This document shows positions 1 to 8,369 of a DNA stretch of 64,000 nucleotides, piece after piece. The translations under genes were made by a program, and so were the position numbers. A model generated the notes under the pieces. That model did no database searches and was not told the origin of the DNA. It saw only the letters and a list, made by a program, of their open reading frames with translations. Origin of the DNA: Trichomonas vaginalis G3 (Eukaryota > Parabasalia > Trichomonadida > Trichomonadidae). Location of the stretch: NCBI RefSeq assembly GCF_026262505.1, contig NC_067203.1, positions 1-64,000 on the forward strand. Direction: 5' to 3'. The stretch's first letter is position 1, and each line of letters starts with the position of its first letter.

Positions 1-372
1 TTCAAAAATTTTCCCAAGAAGAAAAAATAATTAGGAAATTTAATATGTTAATACATAAAATATTTTATTTATTCAAAGAATTCAATTTTCTATTGGATCA
101 AAAAACTTGTGTTAAAGTTCGTATTTTAAGATAACTATACTTTTAGAAGCTGTTTTTATTTTTTCACCGGGATTTTATTAATTTAATTCTTTCAAAATTT
201 GAATCTTATTGTATATCACCGGACTATGATCATAATAGAGTTGCAATCTCTAATTATAGCCACATTAGTACTCGTGGGTCGATATATCATGGGAGATACA
301 AAATTATTTGAATTTTCTTTTATTTTTTTAAAAAATATTAAAAAAAGTAAATAAATAACTAACAACACAGCA
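1..372. other. AT-rich flank, no gene seen
   Basis: Intergenic AT-rich DNA 3' of the MULE transposase. I looked for the terminal inverted repeat of that transposon here and could not define one, so the element's end on this side is unknown. Confidence 0.5.
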
Positions 373-2233
373 TCACTTTTCGTAAAATGCTTTAATCCTA
401 GTCCTTTTTCCCCTTAATTTTTCAATCTCTCCCAGGTTGAAATTTATTCCGGGAATTTTTAAAGATGCTTGGTCAACATAAAATTTCATTAAATCTTCCA
501 CAGGAGTCATAAACTCTGAACATTTGAAGCGAGCATGAACTGCATCATTCAAATTTTTAAGAAGATTTTTGTTCGAAAAGTGATTCAATACGGCGATTAC
601 ATGAATACAAGGTAATCCGTATAATTCGATGTGCTTACATGTGCATGAATATTGTGAATCTGACATAATTTTTACGCAATATGTATAGCGACCAAAAGTT
701 GCATAATATAATTCTTGAATTGGATCATATAATACCGAGCTAAACATATCTGAATGTTTCAAAGTTTCATTTAGATTTTTGATAATATTATCTGATTTAA
801 AATCACCTGTTAAAACATTTTTAACAAGATTGAATTCATGTTCAATGAGACGGATAATTAGTTCGGCGGGTTCATATGTATCCCATTTATCTTTAATTTC
901 GGCATTAAGGGATTCAATAAGAGATGTTGTGAGTATGCCAGCGGTGTAGTCAGCGAATCCTTCAAATGGGTTAATACTATCTAAGTACTTAAAGAGATCC
1001 TGATTATTTTCGCGGTTTGGATATTCCTCTTGTAAACGAGTTTCTAACTTTTTAATCAAGTCAATTCGTTTTTGAGGATGGTCTGCGTAAGCGACTTCAA
1101 CAATTTCGGAATAGACATTGATGTATTCCCTTTTTGTTGCAAAATGACGTAAGCAAAATTTATGATCGCAAGAAAAGCCTGATTCTCTAACAGCAGCTAT
1201 AATTGCCGGACCTTGATCGGAATAAATATTCTTGAATCTGCTTGGTGGAATAAAAGATTTCAATTTAGTGAGCATATCCTTAATTGTTATCGTATTTTCA
1301 CTAACAGACCATGCAAATGCAATAGGGATAAGTCTATTATTTGGTGCAGGTGTACCAATAATGAGTAAGTTTCCTTTTTTAATACAAAATAAAAACGTTC
1401 CATCAATTTGAATTATTCCGCAAAAAGCTTGTGTTTGCATGTAAAAATGAGTTATTGGAGGAATTACAATAAATGAATAAATTTGAAAGTCTTTTGAATT
1501 TTCAGGTAATTCATCACCTTTCTTAAATGTATGCAATTCAATTTCATTGTTAACTTCTTTAACTAAAATCATTTCGCAGAATCCTTGTTCGATTTTGTTT
1601 ATGATTGAAAAAATTGTTGAGAAATAATTGTAAGATTGAATTCTATCCCCTTTTGTGGTTCCTTTAAGTTTATTTACTATATTATGGAACATCGTATAAG
1701 TTGCATTGGGAATATTCAATTCTTTTGCAAAAATTTCTTTGCATTGAGGAACATTATCAGAATTTGCTAATTCATAGACTTTTTTTCCTGCTTGCAACTT
1801 AAGAATTTTTGGTATATTGTTACTCGGCTTGCATTGCTTTGCTCTATGCTCGTGTTTAATTACTGGAATGAAGAAAAGTTGACCATTTTCATGAGTCTTT
1901 ACAAGCTCCATGCAAAATTGGCAGTTAGGACAACGAAACTTTTTTCCTTGCTCAAAATTTAATGGATAAAAAGAATTATATGAATCTTTTGCAATAAATA
2001 TAGCAGCTTCTGTAGGATCTGTAAATTTTAATTTGCTATATCTTTCCTTGAGAATTGGAATTGGGGATTTTCAGGTATTTCCATTCTATATTTCAATTTT
2101 TTACGGAATTCAATTCATTTTGAATTAAATCCAGCATATCAGCTCCATCTCCTTTTTCTTCATCAACAATAGCTTGGATGGATACTGATATAGTTTGATT
2201 CTCTTCCACTATTGTCGGTTCGCTTTCCGACAT
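373..2233 (-). pseudogene. Mutator-like (MULE) transposase, 5' part frame-broken
   Basis: Transposase of a plain cut-and-paste DNA transposon. The long open stretch (373-1911, 512 codons) has an RNase H-fold DDE core at roughly residues 160-260 (IQIDGTF, then YSDQGPA and a CxxH-type element FCLRHF) and a SWIM zinc finger near residue 420 (CTCKHIELYGLPCIHV); MULE transposases typically combine these two. Just upstream of the first Met the same frame reads RCPNCQFC, followed by HEH inside the frame, which looks like an N-terminal zinc finger for DNA binding. That part has no start codon in frame. A likely true start, reading MSESEPTIVEENQ, lies at 2233 in another frame, so there are probably two frame slips between about 2050 and 2100. 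No TIRs were found, so this may be a relic or a domesticated copy. Confidence 0.8.
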
Positions 2234-2444
2234 GAGATAAAATTGAAGGTTTAACGTACTTTTGATACTCTGAGTTAAAAAAAGATTTTCTTAACATAAT
2301 TTGATTTATTGGTCCTTAAAAAATTCTGATTCAAAATTGAATTGAATCGAACGAGTTTTCCTTTTGAGTCATTTCAAATATTCATGAGAAAGAAAAAAAT
2401 TCTAGCAATTTCAAATATTTTTGATTTGATTGAATTCAAAAGTG

Positions 2445-2449
2445 TCACA
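2445..2449 (+). promoter_or_regulatory. Initiator-like TCACA
   Basis: TCACA lies 8 bases before the ATG at 2458. It fits the trichomonad initiator consensus TCA-Y-W, which sits within about 20 bases of start codons. This supports a host promoter for the chromodomain gene. Confidence 0.45.
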
Positions 2450-2457
2450 AATATTCA

Positions 2458-2700
2458 ATGAGAAAGAGAAAAGAGATCGAATATGTTGTTTCTGAGCGAA
2501 TAGTCAAGCAATATTTCGTTAAGTACAAAGATCAGCATCCGGAAAAAAATAAATGGGTATATCAAAATGAGATTCCGCAAGAAATATTTGAAAAATATCT
2601 AGAAACGAAGAAAACAGAAAATATTGATGAAATGTTACGCTGTACTCGAATTGTTCATGTTGTTGATCAAGATAAAAAAGAATTTTATCTTGAATTTTAA
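2458..2700 (+). CDS. Small chromodomain-like protein
   Basis: 80 codons. The N-terminal two thirds reads like a chromodomain: a basic start, then YVVSERIVKQYFVKYKDQ, then an aromatic WVYQNEIP followed by a helix (EIFEKYLETK), the usual three strands plus C-terminal helix. Chromodomains bind methylated histone tails; that role is an inference from the fold. The stop lies in a run of nine A. In another frame just after it, about 36 more charged codons stay open (reading LDEEHQKAYIDYLESLLKL) to 2813, so the host gene may have suffered a slip in the A run. It meets the minus-strand host gene tail end to end. It could also be a fragment of a larger chromodomain protein. Confidence 0.5.
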   Translation: MRKRKEIEYVVSERIVKQYFVKYKDQHPEKNKWVYQNEIPQEIFEKYLETKKTENIDEMLRCTRIVHVVDQDKKEFYLEF

Positions 2701-2809
2701 AAAAAAATCAAATTCATCACATATTAAACAAGAATCTAGATGAAGAACATCAAAAGGCTTATATAGATTATCTTGAAAGTTTACTCAAACTTGAAATAAA
2801 AAATAAAAA

Positions 2810-3011
2810 TTAAATTAAATTAACCCTCGTTAGGATATCGTTGCAAATAAAGATCTGTTTCTCAGAAAGATCCTGATTTTCTGATAAATATTCTGTTGTA
2901 ACTTCTACAAGGTTTAAGATATGAAAAACATTTTTGAATATTTCATCGCTATCAAATCTGCGGAAACATCTGGAATATAATTTCAAATATTTGTGAAGAT
3001 TTGAATTCTCA
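2810..3011 (-). pseudogene. 3' end of a host gene cut by Maverick 1
   Basis: On the minus strand an open frame of about 67 codons (reading LHKYLKLYSRCFRRFDSDEIF and LSENQDLSEKQIFICND, then a stop at 2810-2812) runs straight into the left end of Maverick 1. Counting the target duplication once, the frame stays open for about 17 more codons on the other side (down from 28341). I read it as the tail of a host gene interrupted by the insertion. Its family is not recognised. Confidence 0.45.
3006..3011. repeat. Left target-site duplication of Maverick 1
   Basis: TTCTCA directly abuts the left TIR and recurs at 28289-28294 beside the right TIR. Because the TIR ends in T on the right, the duplication is 5 or 6 bp; Mavericks are known for 5-6 bp duplications. 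Confidence 0.85.
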
Positions 3012-3021
3012 AGTTAGTATG

Positions 3022-3068
3022 GCTAAGTCGTGTACTGAGGCACTGCGCGCCTCCGTACACCACTTAGC
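3022..3068. repeat. Terminal hairpin, left end of Maverick 1
   Basis: 47 nt starting 10 nt inside the TIR. Two 20-nt arms, GCTAAGTCGTGTACTGAGGC and GCCTCCGTACACCACTTAGC, pair at 18 of 20 positions around a 7-nt loop. It is the most GC-rich and most stable structure in the TIR. Mirrored at 28233-28279. Confidence 0.85.
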
Positions 3069-3191
3069 GGTTTGACACTTTACAAAACCGTTAACGTATA
3101 TTTTACAACACAAACGACAACACTAACTTAACCTTAAATATTTACAAAGCCATCAACCACTTCACCTCACTAATGTAAAAAATAAACGTTC

Positions 3192-3512
3192 TCACTTACA
3201 AAAGTATTGCAACTCCTCCCATTGCTGTGCTTCACATAACAGCTCATAATCTTCTGACTCACTTTCTTCTTCATATAGGTCAAAATCACTGTCAAAATAA
3301 ATGTTAGTAAGTTTTGACAAAGCTAATGAAACACGTTTACCGTTTGTATCGTATGCTTGTATAAACTTTCCATTCTTCATTCCTTCATAAACGCTCAAAC
3401 TAACTTTACCCTTTCTCCCTCGTATCTGATAGAATGTATTTTCACGAGGAACGAAGAACAAATTCTTGAACTCATGACCGTTGTAGTTTGTTATCTCAAT
3501 AGTTTTCGTCAT
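3192..3512 (-). CDS. TIR-encoded 106-aa protein, left copy
   Basis: Complete gene lying wholly inside the TIR, therefore present twice; the other copy (27788-28108) has the same protein sequence. Not a recognised family. The middle (FFVPRENTFYQIRG, then DTNGKRVSLALSKL) resembles the C-terminal half of the HNH protein at 7731-8297 in spacing and key residues (VP, FY, G, D-x-x-G-x-R, L, K). The C-terminus is very acidic. The start is preceded by TTTTTATATAA directly before ATG, the promoter-like box seen at many Maverick genes. The identical sequence of both copies implies recent insertion or ongoing conversion. Confidence 0.75.
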   Translation of the reverse strand: MTKTIEITNYNGHEFKNLFFVPRENTFYQIRGRKGKVSLSVYEGMKNGKFIQAYDTNGKRVSLALSKLTNIYFDSDFDLYEEESESEDYELLCEAQQWEELQYFCK

Positions 3513-3587
3513 TTATATAAAAATAAAATAAAAAATAAAATAAAAAATAAAATAAAAAATAAAATAAAAAATAAAATAAAAAATAAA
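3513..3587. repeat. AAAATAAAAT low-complexity tract (left)
   Basis: Simple repeat of AAATAAAATAA type just upstream of the TIR gene. The right-hand counterpart is about 50 bp longer, which accounts for most of the TIR length difference; replication slippage is the likely cause. Confidence 0.8.
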
Positions 3588-3700
3588 TGATATCACCACC
3601 CTCACACGTATGAAAACATAGCACAAAAATAAATTTAGGTGAAGTGGTGAGATCTCACCTCTTTTTTCACCTGTTTTTTCACCCTGTTGAATTCATTGCT

Positions 3701-3946
3701 TTATAACTCTCTTCCTTTCTCCAACTCTTCTAACTTCTTCTTAAGTTCAGCAATGTTGTCCTCATGAAGTTTAATCTTTCTCAAAATTCCTTCTTTATCT
3801 AATGGTTGCTTTATCTTTCTAAACTGAACTCTACCATCCTTTATAGTATGAATGTAAAAACCTTCTGGAATAGTTCCTGATTTAATGTATTCTACCAAAA
3901 ACTTTTGTTTCATTGCTTCAGTGACTTTATTTGTCATTTCAATCAA
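3701..3946 (-). CDS. Small coiled-coil protein
   Basis: 81 codons, family not recognised. The N-terminal half carries a short beta module, GFYIHTIKDGRVQFRKIKQP, that recurs in looser form in the genes at 6059-6493 and 51958-52542. The C-terminal 35 residues form a heptad-like helix (EDNIAELKKKLEELEKG). The last residues and stop are encoded inside the left TIR. TTTTTATTTGATTGAA stands directly before the ATG. Part of a minus-strand run ending with the capsid gene upstream. Confidence 0.6.
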   Translation of the reverse strand: MIEMTNKVTEAMKQKFLVEYIKSGTIPEGFYIHTIKDGRVQFRKIKQPLDKEGILRKIKLHEDNIAELKKKLEELEKGREL

Positions 3947-3986
3947 ATAAAAATTGTAATATTAAATAAAAAATAACGTTATTTTT

Positions 3987-4427
3987 TCAGTAAGGAAACG
4001 CAGGAGTTTTACGATTTATTTGAGGAGTAGGTTCTGGTTTAAATGTTGGAGTCGGTTTAGGAGTTGACTTTTGAACAGGAGTTTGTACTTCCATAGGTTC
4101 AGGAGTCATTGAAGGTTTTGCTTGTGAAGGCGTTGGAGTTTGTTGAACTTCAGCTACTTCAGTATTATTTACAACATTTGCTTTATTTCTTTTCAACATC
4201 ATAACTGCTCCTGCTGTAGCTAGCAAACCTAGTGGGAGACCATATTTTATATAAGGATTTGACCAAATGCTATTTTTGACAGGAGCTGGTGGAACACCTA
4301 ACCTTGGTGAGACTGCTCTTTGCCATTGTGCAGCTCGTAAGAAATATTCAATAGGTGCTCCATAATCGTTTGGTAAAGTTTGTTTCATAGATGGTGAAGG
4401 TTCACGAGAGCTTGATGAAGAACTCAT
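3987..4427 (-). CDS. Single-membrane-span, proline-rich virion protein candidate
   Basis: 146 codons. Ser-rich start, a charged middle, one hydrophobic segment near residues 60-82 (YGLPLGLLATAGAVMML) followed by KRNK, then a tail of Pro, Thr and Gln repeats (PTPSQAKPSMTPEPMEV). No known family recognised. Its position directly downstream of the capsid gene on the same strand suggests a structural or membrane-interacting particle protein; that role is inference. Confidence 0.55.
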   Translation of the reverse strand: MSSSSSSREPSPSMKQTLPNDYGAPIEYFLRAAQWQRAVSPRLGVPPAPVKNSIWSNPYIKYGLPLGLLATAGAVMMLKRNKANVVNNTEVAEVQQTPTPSQAKPSMTPEPMEVQTPVQKSTPKPTPTFKPEPTPQINRKTPAFPY

Positions 4428-4456
4428 TTATAAGCTTTAAAATAAACGTTCATCCT

Positions 4457-6031
4457 TTATTCCTCACCGTCGTCTGTAGCTAAGTTATAGTCATCTAATC
4501 TTATTATGGGGATGCCATTAGCACGCACCTGAATGGCAAAGCAACAATCCCTCATAAATCCAATAAGTGGCTTTGGTACATTTTCAGTTGCTAGTTCAAT
4601 AGGTCCTTTAACAGACAATTTGTATGTTATTGGAGCAGTAGATGTTTGACCTTGCTGGAAGCAAAAGTCCACTTCTGTTGGAAAACCACATAAGAAATGT
4701 GTGTTGTCATAGCTATCCCATTTATGTTCCACACTACCATCATCCACCAATGACCTCATAACATCTTCATTAAATCCTATCATATCATTGTTTGTATTGC
4801 AGGCGTTCGCAACCATTTCATAAAATACAGGTCCATATGATTTTTCAGGTTCTGCAGGCATATTTCCATAAGCTCCCATGGAAAGCTGAAGATATTTAAA
4901 CTTAGGGTTCTCAAAATTAACATAATAGTTGTCTTTCTTTCTAAATAGTGCCCAAATACTTTTAACATTAATAGGCGTATAAGCTGCTGTAAATGTTGCA
5001 CTTGAACTATCTGTATTCTTTGAGAATGAACCGTCCATAGGAATCCAATCCATAACTTTAACAGGAAAACATAAAGCCTCGTTTGTATAATGTTCTACAA
5101 GTTCTGTATAAATGTTAGGGTCTAAAGAGAATGACTTTGGATGAATGAAACATTCATTAAAATCCATCTTTGTTCGAAATAGTTGCTGGGTTACAGTTGT
5201 AATAGTAACTGTTCCACTAGCTTCTACTGCCTTCGTTATCATAGTGAATGGTTCATTCCATGGAACAAATTTATTTGTCGGTGAATTTGAATCTGAAGCA
5301 AATGCAACTTTAAGAGTTGGATTGAAAGCAATGATATCATTTACAGATATAGATGTGCATTGTAAGGCGTCGCTACTGAACTTTACTTTAAGCTGAATGT
5401 TTCCTGCAAAAGCTGGAATAAATCGAATAGCTTCTAATGGAAGGAATCTTCTAACAGGAATTCTTAAACGAAGCTTAAAATCAAATGATTTTCCTGCTGT
5501 AATCGGCCCACTAACAATTTGTCCTGTTCTGCATGTTCCCGAATGACTCCATACATCTTCATGTCGAGTCTTTGAGAAAACATCTACTTTCTTTATTTGT
5601 TCGGTAGTTTGTGAGTTTGAAGTTATATATGCTTCTTCTCTTGCGTTGTCTTGAGAATATACGATACGACCATTTGCAAGGATTTGATATCCAGCAACTG
5701 CATAGAAAGCGTCATCGAAACCAATCCAAAATCCTGGTGGGTTTGTTTTATTGGAACCTGAACCAATTTCTTTATCTACAATAAATTGACCTTCCATTTT
5801 ATACGTAATGAATGTATTGTAAAGGTCCAACATATTTTCACCAGGAGGTGAGAGATTGAATGTTACCCATGTGTTATCTTTAGCAGTTCCAGGTTGTGAT
5901 GGAATCTTTGCGTCAGAATATTTTCTATTAGTGTCACCAATTTGAACTGCATTGTCTATGATATCGAAATATGAGCGAATCTGATGAATATGCTCTGCTG
6001 GAGTAAATTCGTTTAGCTGTTCGTTCTGCAT
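4457..6031 (-). CDS. Major capsid protein candidate (double jelly roll)
   Basis: 524 codons, one open frame, all-beta composition. It has no obvious motif, but a central segment (RIPVRRFLPLEAIRFIPAF, then AGNIQLKVKF) matches the corresponding part of the Maverick 2 capsid candidate (FLRYLPNWAGKISIEL). Length and composition suit the double-jelly-roll capsid proteins known from Polintons. TTTTTATCC sits about 15 nt before the ATG. Downstream on the same strand lie the membrane-span and coiled-coil proteins, consistent with a structural block. I am fairly confident of capsid; a structure prediction would settle it. Confidence 0.65.
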   Translation of the reverse strand: MQNEQLNEFTPAEHIHQIRSYFDIIDNAVQIGDTNRKYSDAKIPSQPGTAKDNTWVTFNLSPPGENMLDLYNTFITYKMEGQFIVDKEIGSGSNKTNPPGFWIGFDDAFYAVAGYQILANGRIVYSQDNAREEAYITSNSQTTEQIKKVDVFSKTRHEDVWSHSGTCRTGQIVSGPITAGKSFDFKLRLRIPVRRFLPLEAIRFIPAFAGNIQLKVKFSSDALQCTSISVNDIIAFNPTLKVAFASDSNSPTNKFVPWNEPFTMITKAVEASGTVTITTVTQQLFRTKMDFNECFIHPKSFSLDPNIYTELVEHYTNEALCFPVKVMDWIPMDGSFSKNTDSSSATFTAAYTPINVKSIWALFRKKDNYYVNFENPKFKYLQLSMGAYGNMPAEPEKSYGPVFYEMVANACNTNNDMIGFNEDVMRSLVDDGSVEHKWDSYDNTHFLCGFPTEVDFCFQQGQTSTAPITYKLSVKGPIELATENVPKPLIGFMRDCCFAIQVRANGIPIIRLDDYNLATDDGEE

Positions 6032-6058
6032 GTATTTACTTCGGATAAAAATATCTAT

Positions 6059-6493
6059 TTACTTCATTATTCTCACTCTTCTTCTTGGCATTCGTGGTGG
6101 AGGTTGTTTCTTGACATTTTCAATGAACTGTACATTCTCTTTTGTCTCAACTTCTTTCACTGGCGGGTCAGGATTCTTTGACTCGGTTTGTTTTTCAATG
6201 AAATTCACGAACTTTGCAATAAGCTCTTGGTTCGTTATTGAAAGTACATCTGGCTTCTTTTCTTCTGGTTCTATTGACTTTTCAGTTTGAATAGAAGGCT
6301 TAATATGGGCTTCGTGGACTTCACCCTTGCCATACACCTTAATGTTGTCGCTTTCTGCATTCGCTAATGGAACCTTTCTTTTTCTTACGTATATTTTACC
6401 ATCTTTACTCAGACTTACGTAATAGAAAGGATGTTGTATTCCTCTTGCGTCATTTAATATAATAGACTCTCGTTCTGATTTTGACAAGCTCAT
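6059..6493 (-). CDS. Hypothetical protein with KDG beta module
   Basis: 144 codons. Starts with a helix (SKSERESIILNDARG), then HPFYYVSLSKDGKIYVRKRK, then a Glu/Lys/Pro-rich linker and a basic tail ending PRMPRRRVRIMK. The first half has the same layout as the first half of 51958-52542 in Maverick 2 (helix ending in ARSG, NPNYKVTFHRNG, basic strand), so it is a conserved Maverick protein, possibly nucleic-acid binding given the basic tail. Head to head with the gene at 6539. Confidence 0.55.
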   Translation of the reverse strand: MSLSKSERESIILNDARGIQHPFYYVSLSKDGKIYVRKRKVPLANAESDNIKVYGKGEVHEAHIKPSIQTEKSIEPEEKKPDVLSITNQELIAKFVNFIEKQTESKNPDPPVKEVETKENVQFIENVKKQPPPRMPRRRVRIMK

Positions 6494-6538
6494 TTTACAT
6501 CGGTTAAAGTTTTAATTTTGTTTTTTATCTGCAGTCAA
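6494..6538. promoter_or_regulatory. Divergent promoter region, 45 bp
   Basis: Spacer between start codons of the 6493 (minus) and 6539 (plus) genes. On the plus side TTTTTTATCTGCAGTCAA precedes ATG; on the minus side AACCGATGTAAA precedes ATG. Confidence 0.5.
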
Positions 6539-6799
6539 ATGACTCAGACAAGCCCTACGGACAAGACCCAAGGGGTCATAGATGTTGAAGCATTGAAGAA
6601 AGAAATTCGTGAGCAAATTTTATCCAAACTGAAGGAACAAAAACAAGAACAAAAGCCAGAGAGACCAAAGAGAAAACTTAGTGAAAAACAACTTGCTGCA
6701 TTAGCTGCTGGAAGACAAAAGAACCCAAGACTACTGGCGAAGAAAGCTAGAGAAGAAGCTGAAGCAAAAGCTAAAGAAGCTGAAGCAAAGAAAGAGTAA
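6539..6799 (+). CDS. Basic lysine/alanine-rich small protein
   Basis: 86 codons from ATG 6539 (an in-frame ATG at 6518 lies inside the divergent promoter spacer and is less likely). Thr/Asp start, then a long helix of alternating basic and acidic residues (KKEIREQILSKLKEQKQEQK), a basic centre (RPKRKLSEKQLAALAAGRQK) and an Ala/Lys/Glu helix at the end. The composition resembles DNA-condensing or core proteins of viruses; the function is inferred from composition only. Confidence 0.55.
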   Translation: MTQTSPTDKTQGVIDVEALKKEIREQILSKLKEQKQEQKPERPKRKLSEKQLAALAAGRQKNPRLLAKKAREEAEAKAKEAEAKKE

Positions 6800-6823
6800 A
6801 TGGTTTATTTTTATCCGCATTAA

Positions 6824-7679
6824 ATGTATAGACAAATACCTTTATCTGTTGCGTTCAGTAGTGAAAACCCTGACGTCAAAATAAAGGGGAACAGAGTAAC
6901 GTTTAAGTTTCCAACAGACTGGATTGTGAACATAAATGAAGAGAAGTACATTGGCATAACATCTATGTATATAACACGTGCTTTCAGAAAGGTTGACTTT
7001 ATACTTCAAGTCGAGATAGAAAATGACGAACAGTCTTTAAGCGCCCAAAACATTCACATATACAAATACTTCAATGACAGTACGACGTTAGAAGACTGTA
7101 TAATTACATTTTACGAAAATTTTCAAAAGAAGTTTAACATTGAAGTACAAACTTTACAGCCTTTACGTGATTTTCTTGCAGAACTGAAAGAAGAAGGAAT
7201 TGTAGAAAGATTAATAGCTTTTCATTACGAGTTTGTAGCAAATGCTGATGGAACTCATGACCGTCAATTCATTGTATTCTCACCATTCAATGAAGTAGCT
7301 AAAAAAAAAAAATCCATTACGTATAAGATTTCAAATCTCTGAACCAAGTGATGATTTCAAGAATGTTTTCAATTATGATGCAATGCTTCCGAGGAAAAAT
7401 GAATTTTCAAAGATTGTAACACCTGGCATTTGGGATAGAAAGCAAGCTATATTATATTCAAACTTAAGTAAGGGAGTTGAAAATGAGTTCATAGGTCATA
7501 CAAGAACTACACCACTTCCTAACCCTAAATACTATAAATTAACTGGCTTCAATCGTGAGTTTTGGATAGACATGTTCTCCACTCATGACCATAACTGCCC
7601 AGTGTTCTTACCTCCAGACCATAAGGACTGTCTCTACATTGAAGCACAACTCTTAAACTCTACAATTGCTGTATTGTAA
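6824..7679 (+). pseudogene. Minor capsid candidate, family of 25918 and 55518
   Basis: A gene of about 285 codons, broken (about one break). Near the start FPTDWIVNINEEKYIGI matches YPRHWVEYVGG in 25918-26799 and YPLRWLRDPSVTKAIGF in 55518-56366. Near the end YYKLTGFNREFWIDMFSTHD and DCLYIEAQLL parallel the ends of those two proteins. So Maverick 1 holds two members of a conserved all-beta family and Maverick 2 one. A virion role such as minor capsid or penton fits the conservation but is inference. TTTTTATCCGCATTAA stands directly before the ATG. Confidence 0.5.
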
Positions 7680-7730
7680 AATCTACGCTAGTTTTATTTT
7701 TTTCTGAAAATTTTTATTTGAGTGAAAGGC

Positions 7731-8297
7731 ATGGAAGGTGAAGGACATTGGCAAACACTCGAACATGACAATGACTATGAAATCTTTTCAGAGTACCCAT
7801 ATCCAATTAGGCGCATAAGTAACAAAAGAGTTGTAAGTGAGTTTGACAACGGTGATGGTTATATTTGTGTTTATTTAAACAAACATAAACTCTTTAAGCA
7901 TAAAATTGTTGCAAATCAATTTATACCGAATCCTGAAGGACTTCGAGAAGTAGACCATATAAACAGAGACAGAGGAGACTTTCATATCTCAAACTTAAGG
8001 TGGGTGTCGAGAAGACAAAACATGAGAAATATTTCTGGTTCGAATGGCTATTGGTTTGACATTGTAGACACTCTTCCTGAAGATGCTGTTGAAATTATAC
8101 AATACTCTAAATTTACTCTAGAAAATTACTACTATGTCCCAAGTGAAGATGTCTTTTACTATTTCATGGGAACTCAATACAGACGAATGAATGTCTTAAG
8201 ACAGTATAGCAAAGATTATATAAACATTACAGATGTAGAAGGAAGAAGAACAAAGCTGTCTATTGCAAAGTTTAAGAGAGACAATGGTTATACATAA
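7731..8297 (+). CDS. HNH endonuclease with NUMOD4-like start
   Basis: 188 codons from ATG 7731 (frame is open slightly upstream from a GTG). The first 40 residues (GHWQTLEHDNDYEIFSEYPY, then PIRRISNKRVV) have the NUMOD4 pattern found in homing-type HNH nucleases. The HNH core follows: HKIVANQFIPNP, then EVDHINRDRGD and ISNLRWVSRRQN, giving H, N and H-equivalents in the right order. The C-terminal ~75 residues hold a second beta module (YYYVPSEDVFYYFMG, DVEGRRTKLSIAKF) like the TIR-encoded protein. Such nucleases cut DNA and can drive the spread of their own gene. Convergent with the polymerase gene downstream. Confidence 0.8.
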   Translation: MEGEGHWQTLEHDNDYEIFSEYPYPIRRISNKRVVSEFDNGDGYICVYLNKHKLFKHKIVANQFIPNPEGLREVDHINRDRGDFHISNLRWVSRRQNMRNISGSNGYWFDIVDTLPEDAVEIIQYSKFTLENYYYVPSEDVFYYFMGTQYRRMNVLRQYSKDYINITDVEGRRTKLSIAKFKRDNGYT

Positions 8298-8310
8298 ATG
8301 ACAAAAATAT

Positions 8311-8369
8311 ATGACCTCATTATTTTTATCACGAATGACCTCATTGCTGACAAAAATAAATGACCTCAG
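8311..8369. repeat. TGACCTCA short direct repeats between convergent genes
   Basis: Three copies of ATGACCTCA spaced by about 25 bp in the 68-bp gap between the HNH gene and the polymerase gene, alternating with CAAAAATAWATGA. They lie at two gene 3' ends, so a transcription-end or spacer role is possible. Confidence 0.5.

Larger units (their letters stand above)
3012..3717 (+). repeat. Left terminal inverted repeat of Maverick 1
   Basis: Matches the reverse complement of 27528-28289 almost base for base; the main difference is the length of the A/T-rich tract next to the internal gene. It contains a strong hairpin, a complete 106-codon gene, a palindromic GGTGAGATCTCACC repeat and the last codons of the next gene inward. 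Confidence 0.92.
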